64,000 bases of DNA from Cellvibrio zantedeschiae (GCF_014652535.1 NZ_BMYZ01000001.1:1178001-1242000), one strand, 5' to 3'; shown: positions 16,862 through 26,460, numbered from the stretch's first letter. Numbers and translations: made by a program. Notes: generated by a model from the letters alone, not told the origin.

Positions 16862-17905
16862 ATGTCAAATCTTACAAAACTTGCCCTTGTGATTCTGGCG
16901 TTGACTTCATCCTTAAGTGCGGCGACGGCTATGGCACAAGTGCAAAAAATCAGTATGGGTAACGGCACAATCGCTGCGGAAATCACGCCAGATATAGGCG
17001 GACGTTTGCTTTCCTTCTCGCTAAAGGATCAACCCAATTTTTTATTACTGGCAGATCTCGCGTCTTTGAACACCCGTCCGCAAGTAAGTCCTAGTTCTGA
17101 CAATATTGGTTATTTTGGCCATGAAATTTGGGTAGGCCCGCAAAGTGAGTGGTGGGTGCATCAAAAAGTAAATCCTGAACGTGCCGCTAAAAAAGCTGTG
17201 TGGCCACCAGATCCTTATTTAATCCTTGCGCAAAATACAGTGCTTGAGCAGAGCCAGGAAAAGGTAATTCTAAAAAGTCCTGAAAGCGGCGTGAGCGGTG
17301 TGCAAATCATAAAAGCTTACGCGCTCATGCCTGAAAGAAAAAATAGCCTTAAGTTGCAAGTGCGTGCCACCAATATACGCAAAGAAAATATTGCCTGGGA
17401 TATTTGGTTTAATACGCGCGTTCCCGCCAATGCGCAGGTATATGTTCCTGTGGCTAATGCCGCTGACGTACAACAAAAAAATCTGGAAGACGCGACTAAT
17501 GCTGCTCTTGTTTATACCGTGAGTGATGGCATCTTATCCTTGGATATGATTCCGCCGCCAGCGGGTAAAACAGCGCGCAAAGGGAAATTAATGATTCAAC
17601 CTTCGTCGGGTTGGATGGCAAGCTTTTATGACAAACAAGTTTTTATTATTCAATTTCCCTTGCAACCTAAAGCGGCGATTCATCCAGAGCAGGGTCAGGT
17701 AGAACTTTATAACGATTTCAATCCAGCAAAATTGCAAGAGGGCTTGCTTGAAATGGAAGTGCATGCGCCTTACAAAACGCTCGCACCCAAAGAGTATATG
17801 ATTGGCGAAGAAACCTGGACGATTTTAGAATACAAAGGTGCTCCGACGCGTAATGCGCATCTCGCGTTTTTGCGTGCGCAAGCAGCACAATTGGGTTTGA
17901 AGTAA
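16862..17905 (+). CDS. DUF4380-type secreted protein, mutarotase-like fold
   Basis: From ATG 16862 (behind AGAG) the protein is 347 residues with a signal peptide ending near ATAMAQ. The mature part begins VQKISMGNGTIAAEITPDIGGRLLSFSL, the beginning of a galactose-mutarotase-like beta-sandwich, and has GHEIWVGPQSEWW and HPEQGQVELYND, in keeping with DUF4380 proteins. It is probably periplasmic and carbohydrate-binding or modifying; no reaction is established. It is convergent with a hexose-6-phosphate mutarotase gene across a shared terminator, so two related folds meet tail to tail. Confidence 0.75.
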   Translation: MSNLTKLALVILALTSSLSAATAMAQVQKISMGNGTIAAEITPDIGGRLLSFSLKDQPNFLLLADLASLNTRPQVSPSSDNIGYFGHEIWVGPQSEWWVHQKVNPERAAKKAVWPPDPYLILAQNTVLEQSQEKVILKSPESGVSGVQIIKAYALMPERKNSLKLQVRATNIRKENIAWDIWFNTRVPANAQVYVPVANAADVQQKNLEDATNAALVYTVSDGILSLDMIPPPAGKTARKGKLMIQPSSGWMASFYDKQVFIIQFPLQPKAAIHPEQGQVELYNDFNPAKLQEGLLEMEVHAPYKTLAPKEYMIGEETWTILEYKGAPTRNAHLAFLRAQAAQLGLK

Positions 17906-17927
17906 AGCAAATAAGTTTTCCAGAAAT

Positions 17928-17958
17928 AAAAAAGCCATCATCACTGATGGCTTTTTTT
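17928..17958. terminator. Bidirectional terminator
   Basis: AAAAAAGCCATCA/TGATGGCTTTTTTT with a four-base loop. It ends the plus-strand DUF4380 gene and the minus-strand mutarotase gene. Confidence 0.88.
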
Positions 17959-17970
17959 GCATTACAGATT

Positions 17971-18909
17971 TTAAATCGCAGAAATTTCTTTTATTTCCAC
18001 CGCAGCACTCTTGGCTTCACCTGCAGTCAAATGCCATTTTTCTGCGAGCACTGCGCCGCGCTCAACACAAATGTAACCTTGCTCGTGACCTGCGCCTATG
18101 TCAGCAATTTTAGCCGCGTTAGTTGCACCAGGGTTCCACACCACAACGCTTGGACAATTGTTGTGAGTGATTTCAATTGCAGGTTTACTGGCAATTCGTA
18201 CCGCATTTTCAATTGCTGGATAAACGCGATCTACTTCCGCAGGAAAACTCACATCACCATCCTGAGTTTTTACAGCGTGATTTTCCAAATTATCGAGATA
18301 AGTTCTGCCCGCTAAACCTTGTACGCGCACAGTTTGCAATGATTCCACCGGATGATAGCTGTGCAACACCCAGCTGCAGTCAAAGGGTTTGGTGTCTGTA
18401 TTTTTGATACTGATTGCCAATTTAATACTGGCGCCCAAGGTCATGGTCAACTGGGCTGTGAAATCAAAATCAAATAATTCATTTGCGCTGCTGATGAAAT
18501 TGAATACTAATTGCGCGCTTCCGTCTGCTTGCAATTTTGCATCACTCAATTGCCAATCGCGGTTGCGTGCAAAGCCGTGTTTAGGTTTTTTCGGGTCTTG
18601 GGTATTAGGGCCAAACCATGGCAGGCAAACAGGAATACCACCGCGTAAGGCTAGGCCAGGTGTAAAATCACAGTTGGGGCTAACCCACAATAGAGGCTTG
18701 CCGTTGCGGGTTTGAAAGCTCAATAAATGAGCACCTTGTAGTGCAATAAGCGCGTTACAAGCGGCAGTGTTTACTCGCAAAATCGGAAGGCCTTCGCCCT
18801 TGCTGTTGGGGAACGCTTTATCGCTTGAAGTTAGCTCCAAAAAATCGCAACGTGCAATCAGGGTATTTAATTCGGAATTTAATGAGGACTGGGGCGTAAG
18901 AAGGGACAT
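17971..18909 (-). CDS. D-hexose-6-phosphate mutarotase (YeaD family)
   Basis: The 312-residue protein (ATG 18909 preferred over upstream in-frame codons) contains ALIALQGAHLLSFQT, RGGIPVCLPWFGP and KHGFARNRDW, the active-site blocks of the aldose-1-epimerase-like YeaD family, plus HSYHPVE and WNPGA toward the end. The family interconverts alpha and beta anomers of glucose-6-phosphate and related sugars in the cytoplasm. The conserved histidine in HGFAR and a late glutamate (CVERGAV) are the expected acid/base pair. It is a single-gene unit with a terminator shared with the convergent gene. Confidence 0.88.
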   Translation of the reverse strand: MSLLTPQSSLNSELNTLIARCDFLELTSSDKAFPNSKGEGLPILRVNTAACNALIALQGAHLLSFQTRNGKPLLWVSPNCDFTPGLALRGGIPVCLPWFGPNTQDPKKPKHGFARNRDWQLSDAKLQADGSAQLVFNFISSANELFDFDFTAQLTMTLGASIKLAISIKNTDTKPFDCSWVLHSYHPVESLQTVRVQGLAGRTYLDNLENHAVKTQDGDVSFPAEVDRVYPAIENAVRIASKPAIEITHNNCPSVVVWNPGATNAAKIADIGAGHEQGYICVERGAVLAEKWHLTAGEAKSAAVEIKEISAI

Positions 18910-19067
18910 AATGACAACCATCAACAGCTTTAAGATGCCCTAATTCTAACCAAATCGTTGGTCATAATCATCTGATAAATGTTCAGATTTTTTGGTTTTG
19001 GCGCGCTAAAAACAGTATGATGCACGCCCATTTTCGCGTGACAGATTTTTAATATATAGGTGTGTGA

Positions 19068-22034
19068 GTGAGCAAATCGCAATTTGTGAGTCAGGCTTTT
19101 ACTATCGGCCAACGTTGGATCAGTGAAGCAGAAGCTGAATTAGGCTTGGGCATTGTGCTGGATATTGCGAATCGCCGTTTGACCTTAAGTTTCCCTGCGG
19201 CAGGAGAACGCCGTACTTATGCGATGGATAATGCGCCAGTAAGTCGGGTTGTTTACCAGGTTGGTGAAAAAGTACGTCATCAAGACGGTACTAGCGTAAA
19301 AATTACTCGTGTAATTGAACAGCAAGGTTGTTTGTTATATCACGGGTTGGTATTTGATAAAGATAAAAACTTAACCAAAGAAGAATTGGCCATCCCCGAA
19401 TTTGAATTGGATAGTTTCGTTCAATTCAGCACACCGCGTGATCGCTTATTTGCGGGGCAAATTGATAAGCACACACATTTCACGCTGCGTTACAAAACCC
19501 TTAATTATTTAAATCAGCATCGCCAATCAAATATATTTGGTTTAGCGGGGCCGCGTGTGCAATTGTTGCCACATCAACTCTACATTGCAAACGAAGTTGC
19601 GCAACGCCATGCACCACGTGTGTTGTTGGCAGACGAAGTAGGTTTGGGTAAAACCATTGAAGCCGGTTTGGTTTTGCACCAACAATTAATTAGCGGCCGC
19701 GTAAAGCGCGCATTGATTGTGGTGCCCAATAGTTTGCAGCACCAATGGCTGGTGGAAATGCTGCGTCGTTTTAATTTGGCATTTACTTTGTTAGATGAAA
19801 AACGTTGCCAAGCGATTGAAGGTTTGGATTCGTTTGAAGAGTCGATTGATTTTATTGATGACTTTACCGACGAATTTGAGCGTGAATCTACCAGCGATAA
19901 TCCATTTGAGTCTGCACAATTAATTCTGTGCTCACTGGATTTCCTTACCAAAAACCCTGAACGTTATGCGCAAGCATTGCAAGCGAGCTGGGATTTGTTG
20001 TTGGTAGATGAAGCGCACCATTTACAATGGAGCGAGCAAAAAGTTAGCGTTGCTTACCAATGTATTGAAGGCTTGGCAAAAGTTGCCAAAGGTTTGTTGC
20101 TTTTGACTGCTACGCCAGAACAGCTTGGTTTAGAAAGTCACTTTGCGCGTTTGCGTTTGCTAGATCCGGATCGCTATTATGATTTGGAAAAATTTATTGT
20201 GGAGCAAAAGTCCTATGCGCCGCTCAATGATTTAGTGCAAGCACTACTCGCTGCTCATGTTGAAGAAGCCAAAGCTTTGCCCGCAAATTTAGTAAAACAA
20301 TTGGCTGATTATTTACCAAAAGAAACTATCAGCGAATTAACTGGCTTGGCTGAGCAAACCTGTTTAGGCCAAGCCGCAGATAAAGCCATTAGTTATTTGT
20401 TAGATAGACATGGTACTGGCCGTGTGCTTTTTCGCAATACTCGTAATTCTGTGGCAGGTTTTCCAGACCGTATGCTGCATCAACATTCTTTGGATTTGAC
20501 TGCGGAACAACTCGCAGAGATTCGTAAGTTGCCTTTGGAGAAACAATTGCGTGCTGAAACCTTTTGGCAAGCGCAGGAAAACGATTGGTGGTTGCATGAT
20601 CCCCGCGTAAATTGGTTAAGCGATTTGCTTAAGCAAAATCGTCGCAAAAAAGTCTTGGTAATTTGCGCAAGTGCCGATACCGCACAAACTCTTGAAGACT
20701 ATTTACGCTTACGTAGAGGCTTGCTGACTGCAGTCTTCCACGAAGGTTTGAATTTAATTGAACGCGACCGCGCTGCTGCTTATTTTGCGGATATGGAAGA
20801 GGGGGCGCAGGTTTTAATTTGCTCTGAAATCGGCAGTGAAGGCCGTAATTTCCAGTTTGCACAAGATTTGGTGCTGTTTGATTTACCACTTAATCCTGAT
20901 TTGCTAGAGCAGCGCATTGGCCGTTTGGACCGTATCGGCCAAACAGCAACGGTGAATATCCATACTCCATTTTATGTGGGCAGCGCACAGGAAAAGTTAA
21001 TTCGCTGGTATCACGAAGGCCTCAATGCTTTCGAAAAAACCTGTGCTATTGGGCAGAATGTATATATCCAATATGCCGATAACCTTTTACCAATATTGGT
21101 AGAGGATGATGAAGCTGCTTTCGCTGATCTACTGCAAAAAACACAAACCTATGCAGCGGATCTAGTCGCGCAATTGCAGAAAGGTCGCGACCGTTTATTA
21201 GAGTTGAACTCTTGCAAGCCGGCGCAAGCTGCTGTATTGGTTGATGCGCTTGCTGAAAAAGACGAAGACAAAAGCCTCATCAATTATCTGGATGCCGTCT
21301 TCGATGCATTTGGAATTGATTCAGAAAAACACAGCGAACACAGTCAAGTTATTCATCCGAGCGATCATATGCGCGTGGAGGAGTTTCCCGGTTTGCCAGA
21401 ATCTGGTTTGACGATTACCTACCAGCGTCAACAAGCGCTCTCCCGTGAGGATATGCAATTTATTACTTGGGAGCATCCGCTAGTGCGTGGTGCACAGGAA
21501 TTAATTGCCTTGACTGAATTTGGCAACACCGCATTTTGTACTCTGAAGTTGCCGCCGCTCAAACCAGGTAACCTGATGCTGGAAGCTCTCTATGTATTGC
21601 ATTGCCCGGCGCCGGCCGAACTGCAATTATTCCGTCATATGCCTCAATCATTATTGCGTGTGTTACTTGATCACAATGGTAAAGATTTGAACGCGGTCTT
21701 GGGGATTGATCAGCTAGGCAAACTTTTGCAGAAAGTACCGCGCAATAATGCACAGGAATTAGTTCGCCACGCGCGCCCAGCCTTGGTGGAAATGTTGCAG
21801 AAAGCAGAAGACAAAGCCAAGCCGCAGCAAGCCGATTTAATTGCGGCAGCTCAGCAAAAAGTTAAAGAAGAAATCAACACAGAATTGGATCGCATGAAAG
21901 CACTTGCTAAAGTGAACCCCAATGTCCGTCAATCTGAAATCGATTATTTGCAAGAGCGTTTGGCTGCAAGCCAGCATTACTTGTCACAAGCGAAACTTCG
22001 TTTAGATTCTTTGCGCGTGATAATGACAGTTTGA
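19068..22034 (+). CDS. rapA: RNA polymerase-associated ATPase RapA
   Basis: The 988-residue Swi2/Snf2-type protein begins with tandem Tudor-like domains (about 1-110). Walker A in LLADEVGLGKTIEAG (186-200), DEAH at 314-317, TATPEQ, and EQRIGRLDRIGQ (motif VI) are present, followed by the long C-terminal RapA region. RapA binds core RNA polymerase and promotes its recycling during transcription. Length agrees with E. coli RapA (968). The start is GTG 19068. A palindromic dispersed repeat begins 32 bases after its stop. Confidence 0.95.
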   Translation: MSKSQFVSQAFTIGQRWISEAEAELGLGIVLDIANRRLTLSFPAAGERRTYAMDNAPVSRVVYQVGEKVRHQDGTSVKITRVIEQQGCLLYHGLVFDKDKNLTKEELAIPEFELDSFVQFSTPRDRLFAGQIDKHTHFTLRYKTLNYLNQHRQSNIFGLAGPRVQLLPHQLYIANEVAQRHAPRVLLADEVGLGKTIEAGLVLHQQLISGRVKRALIVVPNSLQHQWLVEMLRRFNLAFTLLDEKRCQAIEGLDSFEESIDFIDDFTDEFERESTSDNPFESAQLILCSLDFLTKNPERYAQALQASWDLLLVDEAHHLQWSEQKVSVAYQCIEGLAKVAKGLLLLTATPEQLGLESHFARLRLLDPDRYYDLEKFIVEQKSYAPLNDLVQALLAAHVEEAKALPANLVKQLADYLPKETISELTGLAEQTCLGQAADKAISYLLDRHGTGRVLFRNTRNSVAGFPDRMLHQHSLDLTAEQLAEIRKLPLEKQLRAETFWQAQENDWWLHDPRVNWLSDLLKQNRRKKVLVICASADTAQTLEDYLRLRRGLLTAVFHEGLNLIERDRAAAYFADMEEGAQVLICSEIGSEGRNFQFAQDLVLFDLPLNPDLLEQRIGRLDRIGQTATVNIHTPFYVGSAQEKLIRWYHEGLNAFEKTCAIGQNVYIQYADNLLPILVEDDEAAFADLLQKTQTYAADLVAQLQKGRDRLLELNSCKPAQAAVLVDALAEKDEDKSLINYLDAVFDAFGIDSEKHSEHSQVIHPSDHMRVEEFPGLPESGLTITYQRQQALSREDMQFITWEHPLVRGAQELIALTEFGNTAFCTLKLPPLKPGNLMLEALYVLHCPAPAELQLFRHMPQSLLRVLLDHNGKDLNAVLGIDQLGKLLQKVPRNNAQELVRHARPALVEMLQKAEDKAKPQQADLIAAAQQKVKEEINTELDRMKALAKVNPNVRQSEIDYLQERLAASQHYLSQAKLRLDSLRVIMTV

Positions 22035-22065
22035 TTTTGTCTTCCTTGCATATGTTTTTTTAATA

Positions 22066-22174
22066 GGGAATCGTCATCCTCGCGCAGCGGGGATCCACCG
22101 GGCTGGCGCGCCAGCTTTTGATTGTTGATTTTTGAAAAGCGATGGATACCCGCTGCGCGAGGATGACGACTCCC
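22066..22174. repeat. Dispersed palindromic repeat, copy 1
   Basis: Two 32-base arms (22066-22097 and 22143-22174) are inverted copies with two mismatches. Each begins GGGA-A/G-TCGTCATCCTCGCG. The centre holds a perfect palindrome GCTGGCGCGCCAGC. It shares its arms with a second copy at 41379-41471. The sequence resembles the GTCATcCyCGCG...GGGGATCC-type REP elements found in many proteobacteria. Confidence 0.88.
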
Positions 22175-22204
22175 AGAAAACTAATTTTTTTTTTGAGATT
22201 AACT

Positions 22205-22486
22205 ATGTATATTTTCTCCGCAAATGCCAAAGCCAAAAAAGACCGTGATGGTGTTAAAGAAGGGCAGGTTGTTCCCTTTATTGTTTATATAAACTTCATC
22301 GATCTGTTTGGTGCAGAGCAGTTATGCAAGGTTTATTTGATGCGCGCTGGCTTCACCGAAATTGAAATCGAAAAGCGCAAGTTGGTACCCAGTACCTTAA
22401 CGAGTGATCCACGAGTGGTTGCCGCCGATAAAGCCATGGCTGAAGCGATTAAGTCTGGCTATATGATCCAGATGTTTGACGAATAA
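22205..22486 (+). CDS. Conserved small cytoplasmic protein, function unknown
   Basis: The 93-residue frame starts at ATG 22205. The longer frame from 22142 begins inside the dispersed repeat and is not believed. The product (MYIFSANAKAKKDRDGVKEGQ...VVPFIVYINFIDLFGAEQLCKVYLMRAGFTEIEIEKRK) is soluble with an alpha/beta pattern and no signal or membrane segment. It ends on SGYMIQMFDE. I do not recognise the family. It follows rapA on the same strand but is separated from it by the repeat. Confidence 0.6.
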   Translation: MYIFSANAKAKKDRDGVKEGQVVPFIVYINFIDLFGAEQLCKVYLMRAGFTEIEIEKRKLVPSTLTSDPRVVAADKAMAEAIKSGYMIQMFDE

Positions 22487-22588
22487 TATTCATAGTCTTC
22501 GCTCACTGTTACTGCTTGCTAAGTTGCTGGAACTTTTTCTTTACAGCTAAGTCTATCCCCCGTTCATTGTGCAACGGGATTTCATACC

Positions 22589-23218
22589 ATGGGAGTTTTA
22601 CAAGGAGTTAGTGCTCAATCTATAGCACGAAAGAGATATTCCCCAAAACTGGTTCCGCAACAATATTCTCTCTGGGTTTTCTTTTTTACTTTTATTATTC
22701 ATCTGGCAATTATCTTTGTTGCTATGAAGGGCCATCACCATAAATCCGAACAGGTGGAAATGGCTATCAACCTAGTGCCGATGTATGTGGTTGCAGATGT
22801 TCCTGTATTTTCTGTTGAGGCTCCGGCGATACAGAGTGATATTCAGCTTTCCTCGCCGGTATCCCCCGAGTTAATTTTCCCAGAACCTGAAAAAAATGTT
22901 TCTACATTAAATATGCGCGAGTTTTTAGGACAAGAAACCTATGAGTTTCCAACTAAAAAATCAGGCCGCTATAAAGATGTATTTAATCCTGAGTTGCGTA
23001 AGAAGTTGCAGGATTTGCCTGAGCGAAAAGTTGTTAAACCTAAAATTCAATATTTGGGTGTTGGTATTACGTTGGAAGATATTGGTAATGGCATGTGTCT
23101 TTATGGGGATGCCTTTCTTAAAACTGGCTATAAAGTTAAGTGTGGTCCTGATCAGGGAGAGCAAATGATGATAAATATGGAGCATGCATTGGCTGACCCG
23201 TTGCATTTAAATGAATAA
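22589..23218 (+). CDS. Single-pass membrane protein, paralogue A
   Basis: The 209-residue protein has a short basic N-terminus, one membrane segment (about 28-47, SLWVFFFTFIIHLAIIFVAM), a proline- and acid-rich stretch, and a C-terminal domain with VFNPELRKKLQDL, GNGMCLYGD and a second cysteine in KVKCGPD. The layout (N-in anchor, extended periplasmic spacer, small C-domain) resembles TonB-like proteins, but no TonB C-terminal motif is present. It is 70 bases ahead of a clear paralogue with the same order of elements. Function unknown. Confidence 0.65.
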   Translation: MGVLQGVSAQSIARKRYSPKLVPQQYSLWVFFFTFIIHLAIIFVAMKGHHHKSEQVEMAINLVPMYVVADVPVFSVEAPAIQSDIQLSSPVSPELIFPEPEKNVSTLNMREFLGQETYEFPTKKSGRYKDVFNPELRKKLQDLPERKVVKPKIQYLGVGITLEDIGNGMCLYGDAFLKTGYKVKCGPDQGEQMMINMEHALADPLHLNE

Positions 23219-23288
23219 GTTTCTTGAACTTTGTCTTATTCTAAAGATCTAGAGCCTCACTAATAATTGAGTCAGGATTTTTGGCTTT

Positions 23289-23957
23289 ATGGGATATTCA
23301 CAATTACAGGGGCGTTTTGGCTTATTCGAGTCTGGTTATTCCTCTTCTCGACGTATATCGAAAAATCAATCTTCATTGGTATTGGGGATTATTGTTTTTG
23401 CGCACGCGCTAATAATCCTGTTTGTATTAACTGAAAAAAATCGGCAGCGCGAGTTAGTGCCTGAAAAAATTCTGCACATGATTAATGTGTTGCCGGAGTC
23501 GGAAGAATTAATTTCAGAACTGAATAAACCAGAGGTTAACGAGTTGCGGTCATTGCAACTAAACATCCCTCAAATGCAAATTACCGAACCTGTTATATCA
23601 TCACTAGATACTCCAATCGACAATTTGCCTTATGAGCCTCCTTCAGAAGCTTCTCGTGGGAATGAAAATGTCTTTGATCCCAAGATGCGACAGAAATTAC
23701 TTGATGCTAAGCGATTAAATGTTCCCCGCGCAGCAGAGAAGTCCAACACCTGGACCGCGATTGATGGACGTACTTATATAGAAATGGGTGACGGTACCTG
23801 CATGGTTTCTATGCCTAAAGTTGATTCGCGGGATCGCGGGACTAGTTGGGGTTTTACGACGTGTGGTAAAACCGATAGTGAAAAAGCAATGGATAGAGTT
23901 AATGCTGATTTTGAATCGCGTAGGGGGCCAATTAATAAACCAAAAACAAATCAGTAG
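23289..23957 (+). CDS. Single-pass membrane protein, paralogue B
   Basis: The 222-residue protein mirrors the preceding gene: membrane segment about 30-49 (LVLGIIVFAHALIILFVL), extended middle, then VFDPKMRQKLLDAKR (compare VFNPELRKKLQDL), MGDGTCMVSMP and a second cysteine in TTCGKTDSEK. The two cysteines could form a periplasmic disulfide. Tandem duplication with strong divergence is inferred. A strong terminator at 23971-24000 ends the pair. Function unknown. Confidence 0.65.
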   Translation: MGYSQLQGRFGLFESGYSSSRRISKNQSSLVLGIIVFAHALIILFVLTEKNRQRELVPEKILHMINVLPESEELISELNKPEVNELRSLQLNIPQMQITEPVISSLDTPIDNLPYEPPSEASRGNENVFDPKMRQKLLDAKRLNVPRAAEKSNTWTAIDGRTYIEMGDGTCMVSMPKVDSRDRGTSWGFTTCGKTDSEKAMDRVNADFESRRGPINKPKTNQ

Positions 23958-23970
23958 ATAAAATCCTAAT

Positions 23971-24000
23971 AAAAAGGCCAGCAATTGCTGGCCTTTTTTT
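23971..24000. terminator. Bidirectional terminator
   Basis: AAAAAGGCCAGCAA/TTGCTGGCCTTTTT is a near-perfect palindrome with A and T runs. It ends the paralogue pair on the plus strand and deaD on the minus strand. Confidence 0.88.
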
Positions 24001-24036
24001 CCTTTTGTTAATTCCTTTTATGAGTTTAATTAGCGA

Positions 24037-25941
24037 TTAATCAAACTTCTTTGGACGAAAGCTTTTGCTCTTTTCGCCTTTTGGTTTATCACCTAAACCT
24101 AATTTTCCGCGTGGTGCGCCGTCGCGTGGTTTATCTGAGTAGCTGCGTGGTTTATCGCTGCGTGGCTTATCATCGCGTGAAAAAGAGCGCGGGCCGCGAT
24201 CACCGAAATCACGATCGCGACTATTGCCGCCAGCACCAGTATCAACGCTGATTTCTAGCGGACGATTGCGTACACGAACTTTTTTCAATTGGCTCAATAC
24301 ATCATTAGACAAACCTTTTGGTAAATCTACCGTTGAGAATTCGTCGTGCAATTTAATATGGCCAATGTTCGCGCTGGAAATACCGGCTTCGTTTGCGATT
24401 GCACCAACGATATCACCAGGGCGAGCTTCATGGTTGCGACCTACTTCAATGCGGTAGCGAACCATGTTCTCGTCGTTGTGTTCACGGCGTGGACGATCTT
24501 CACGTGAGCGTTCGCGACCTCCATCACGGCCACCACGATCATTGCGATCACGACCACCGCGTTCTTCGCGGCCACCGCGATCACGTCCTTCACCACGAGA
24601 TTCGCGCTCAGGTTTTACGTCAGTAAATTTCACTTGCAGTGGGCGCTCGCGTTGCAACAAATAAGCGAGAGCAGATGCGATATCTTCTGGCGATACTTCA
24701 TTTTTGTTGCTGAACTCTGCCAACAAATCATTGAAGAAACTTAAATCTGGCTGCTCAGCCAGTGTGGTAGTAATTTGCTGGGTGAACTGATCAATACGGT
24801 GTTTGGTTACTGCAGCGCCGCTTGGTAATTCCATCAAAGTGATTGGCTTCTTGGTCGCTTTTTCTATGGTGTATAGCAAACGTTTTTCACGTGGTGCAAC
24901 AAACAAAATAGCTTTACCACTACGACCTGCACGGCCAGTACGACCAATACGGTGAACGTAGGCTTCTGAGTCATACGGAATGTCGTAGTTAACAACGTGG
25001 CTTACGCGCTCTACGTCGATACCGCGTGCGGCAACGTCAGTAGCTATAACAATATCCAAAGAGCCTGATTTCAAACGCTCAATAGTGCGTTCGCGCAATT
25101 GTTGGTTCATGTCGCCGTTCAAAGCAGCGGCAGAGAAACCACGTGCTTCCAATTTTTCAGCGAGCTCAACGGTTGCGGTTTTGGTTCGCACGAAAATAAT
25201 CATGCCGTCAAAAGGTTCTACTTCAAGGATACGTGTAAGTGCATCCAATTTATTGGTGCCGCTAACCATCCAGTAAACTTGTTCAATATTGTCGCCAGTG
25301 GATTGTGAGCTGGCGATTTTAATTTCTTTCGCATCGCGCAAATAGTTGTCGCACACTTTGCGAATTTCGCGCGGCATGGTTGCAGAGAAAAGTGCAGTTT
25401 GACGAGTCTCTGGAGTGTGTTCAAGAATCCATTCAACGTCATCGATAAAGCCCATGCGCAGCATTTCGTCGGCTTCATCGAGTACAAGGCTTTTCAAACT
25501 ATTTAAATTCAAACTGCCGCGACGCAAGTGGTCCATTACGCGGCCAGGTGTACCAACAACAACGTGCACGCCGCGTTTTAATTGGCGCAATTGGCTGGTC
25601 ATGTCTTGACCGCCATAAATTGGCAATACGTGGAAGCCCGGAATGTGTGCAGCGTATTTTTGGAATGCTTCAGCTACTTGAATCGCAAGTTCACGTGTTG
25701 GTGCGAGAACCAGAATTTGTGGGTCTGCTTGCTTTACATCTAATTTTGACAGCAGTGGCAATGCGAAGGCTGCAGTCTTACCTGTACCAGTTTGCGCCAT
25801 GCCGAGAATGTCGCCACCTTGCAACAGCACGGGAATAGCTGCGGCTTGAATGGGCGAGGGTACTTCGTAGCCAACAGATTGAATGGCTTTAAGTACAGGC
25901 TCGGAGAGTGCTAAATCGGTAAACAGAATTTGGTCAGTCAT
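24037..25941 (-). CDS. deaD: DEAD-box RNA helicase DeaD/CsdA
   Basis: The 634-residue protein has AQTGTGKT (49-56), PTRELA, DEAD (155-158), SAT, RGIDVERV and HRIGRTGRAGRSG, the full DEAD-box set. After the helicase core comes an arginine-glycine-rich low-complexity region (about 447-480), a DbpA-type RNA-binding domain (about 482-563, MVRYRIEVGRNHEARPGDIVGAI) and a second basic tail. DeaD unwinds rRNA and mRNA structure, notably in the cold. The plus strand opposite the RGG part shows open arginine-rich frames that are shadows. A 500-base upstream space probably holds a structured leader. Confidence 0.93.
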   Translation of the reverse strand: MTDQILFTDLALSEPVLKAIQSVGYEVPSPIQAAAIPVLLQGGDILGMAQTGTGKTAAFALPLLSKLDVKQADPQILVLAPTRELAIQVAEAFQKYAAHIPGFHVLPIYGGQDMTSQLRQLKRGVHVVVGTPGRVMDHLRRGSLNLNSLKSLVLDEADEMLRMGFIDDVEWILEHTPETRQTALFSATMPREIRKVCDNYLRDAKEIKIASSQSTGDNIEQVYWMVSGTNKLDALTRILEVEPFDGMIIFVRTKTATVELAEKLEARGFSAAALNGDMNQQLRERTIERLKSGSLDIVIATDVAARGIDVERVSHVVNYDIPYDSEAYVHRIGRTGRAGRSGKAILFVAPREKRLLYTIEKATKKPITLMELPSGAAVTKHRIDQFTQQITTTLAEQPDLSFFNDLLAEFSNKNEVSPEDIASALAYLLQRERPLQVKFTDVKPERESRGEGRDRGGREERGGRDRNDRGGRDGGRERSREDRPRREHNDENMVRYRIEVGRNHEARPGDIVGAIANEAGISSANIGHIKLHDEFSTVDLPKGLSNDVLSQLKKVRVRNRPLEISVDTGAGGNSRDRDFGDRGPRSFSRDDKPRSDKPRSYSDKPRDGAPRGKLGLGDKPKGEKSKSFRPKKFD

Positions 25942-26460
25942 TTTTAAACCTTTGGTTTGGCTGAATTAAAAAAACAATAAAGCAAAGCCGTCGCTAACAT
26001 TGCGTGTTAGTTAAGGATTCGTTTTTGTTTTTATTGATCGAATAATTTTTTGCCGCGCAAATAAATAACGCAGCCTAAGTGGGAGCGATGATCGGGTCGC
26101 TATGGGTGCGAAAGCTGTAAAACTTTCGCACAAAAGAAATTCGCATGAGCAGTGCTGATGCAAGATAAGGCGATTAAATCAACGGATTCCCGCGTGTCCT
26201 GCCAAAAAATATTGGCTAACTGGAGCACAGTGCAATTCAAAAACATCGTGTTTTTTAAAAATTGCGCACTTTATAGCAGGCTGAAAATTTGAACTTCATG
26301 TTGTCGATTGGTTCCTGAAAACCAATGTTTGGGCAGCCCTCAGGCGTCCTGCCTGCTCAGCATATCCCCACAAAATAAACTCAATAAAGGAGGGGCGTTA
26401 CTGAAAGTGCGCGCAGTATAGGGATTCGGTGCCTATAAAGCCAGCAAAATAGCTGCCAGT
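25942..26460 (-). promoter_or_regulatory. Long non-coding leader/promoter region of deaD
   Basis: No credible gene is present in 519 bases. Read toward deaD, it contains a 7-bp hairpin (ATTGGTT/AACCAAT, 26307-26326) and a 9-bp hairpin (GTGCGAAAG/CTTTCGCAC, 26106-26131). Long structured leaders are known for deaD/csdA in other bacteria and feed cold and autoregulatory control. The transcription start was not located. Confidence 0.45.

Noticed and set aside
22142-22204. N-terminal extension of the small protein gene at 22205
   Set aside because: It is encoded by the right arm of the dispersed repeat and has no ribosome site; the ATG at 22205 fits better.
24051-24664. Several arginine-rich plus-strand frames opposite deaD
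   Set aside because: They are antisense to the RGG-rich low-complexity tail of deaD; the biased codons create open frames on the other strand and there is no ribosome site.
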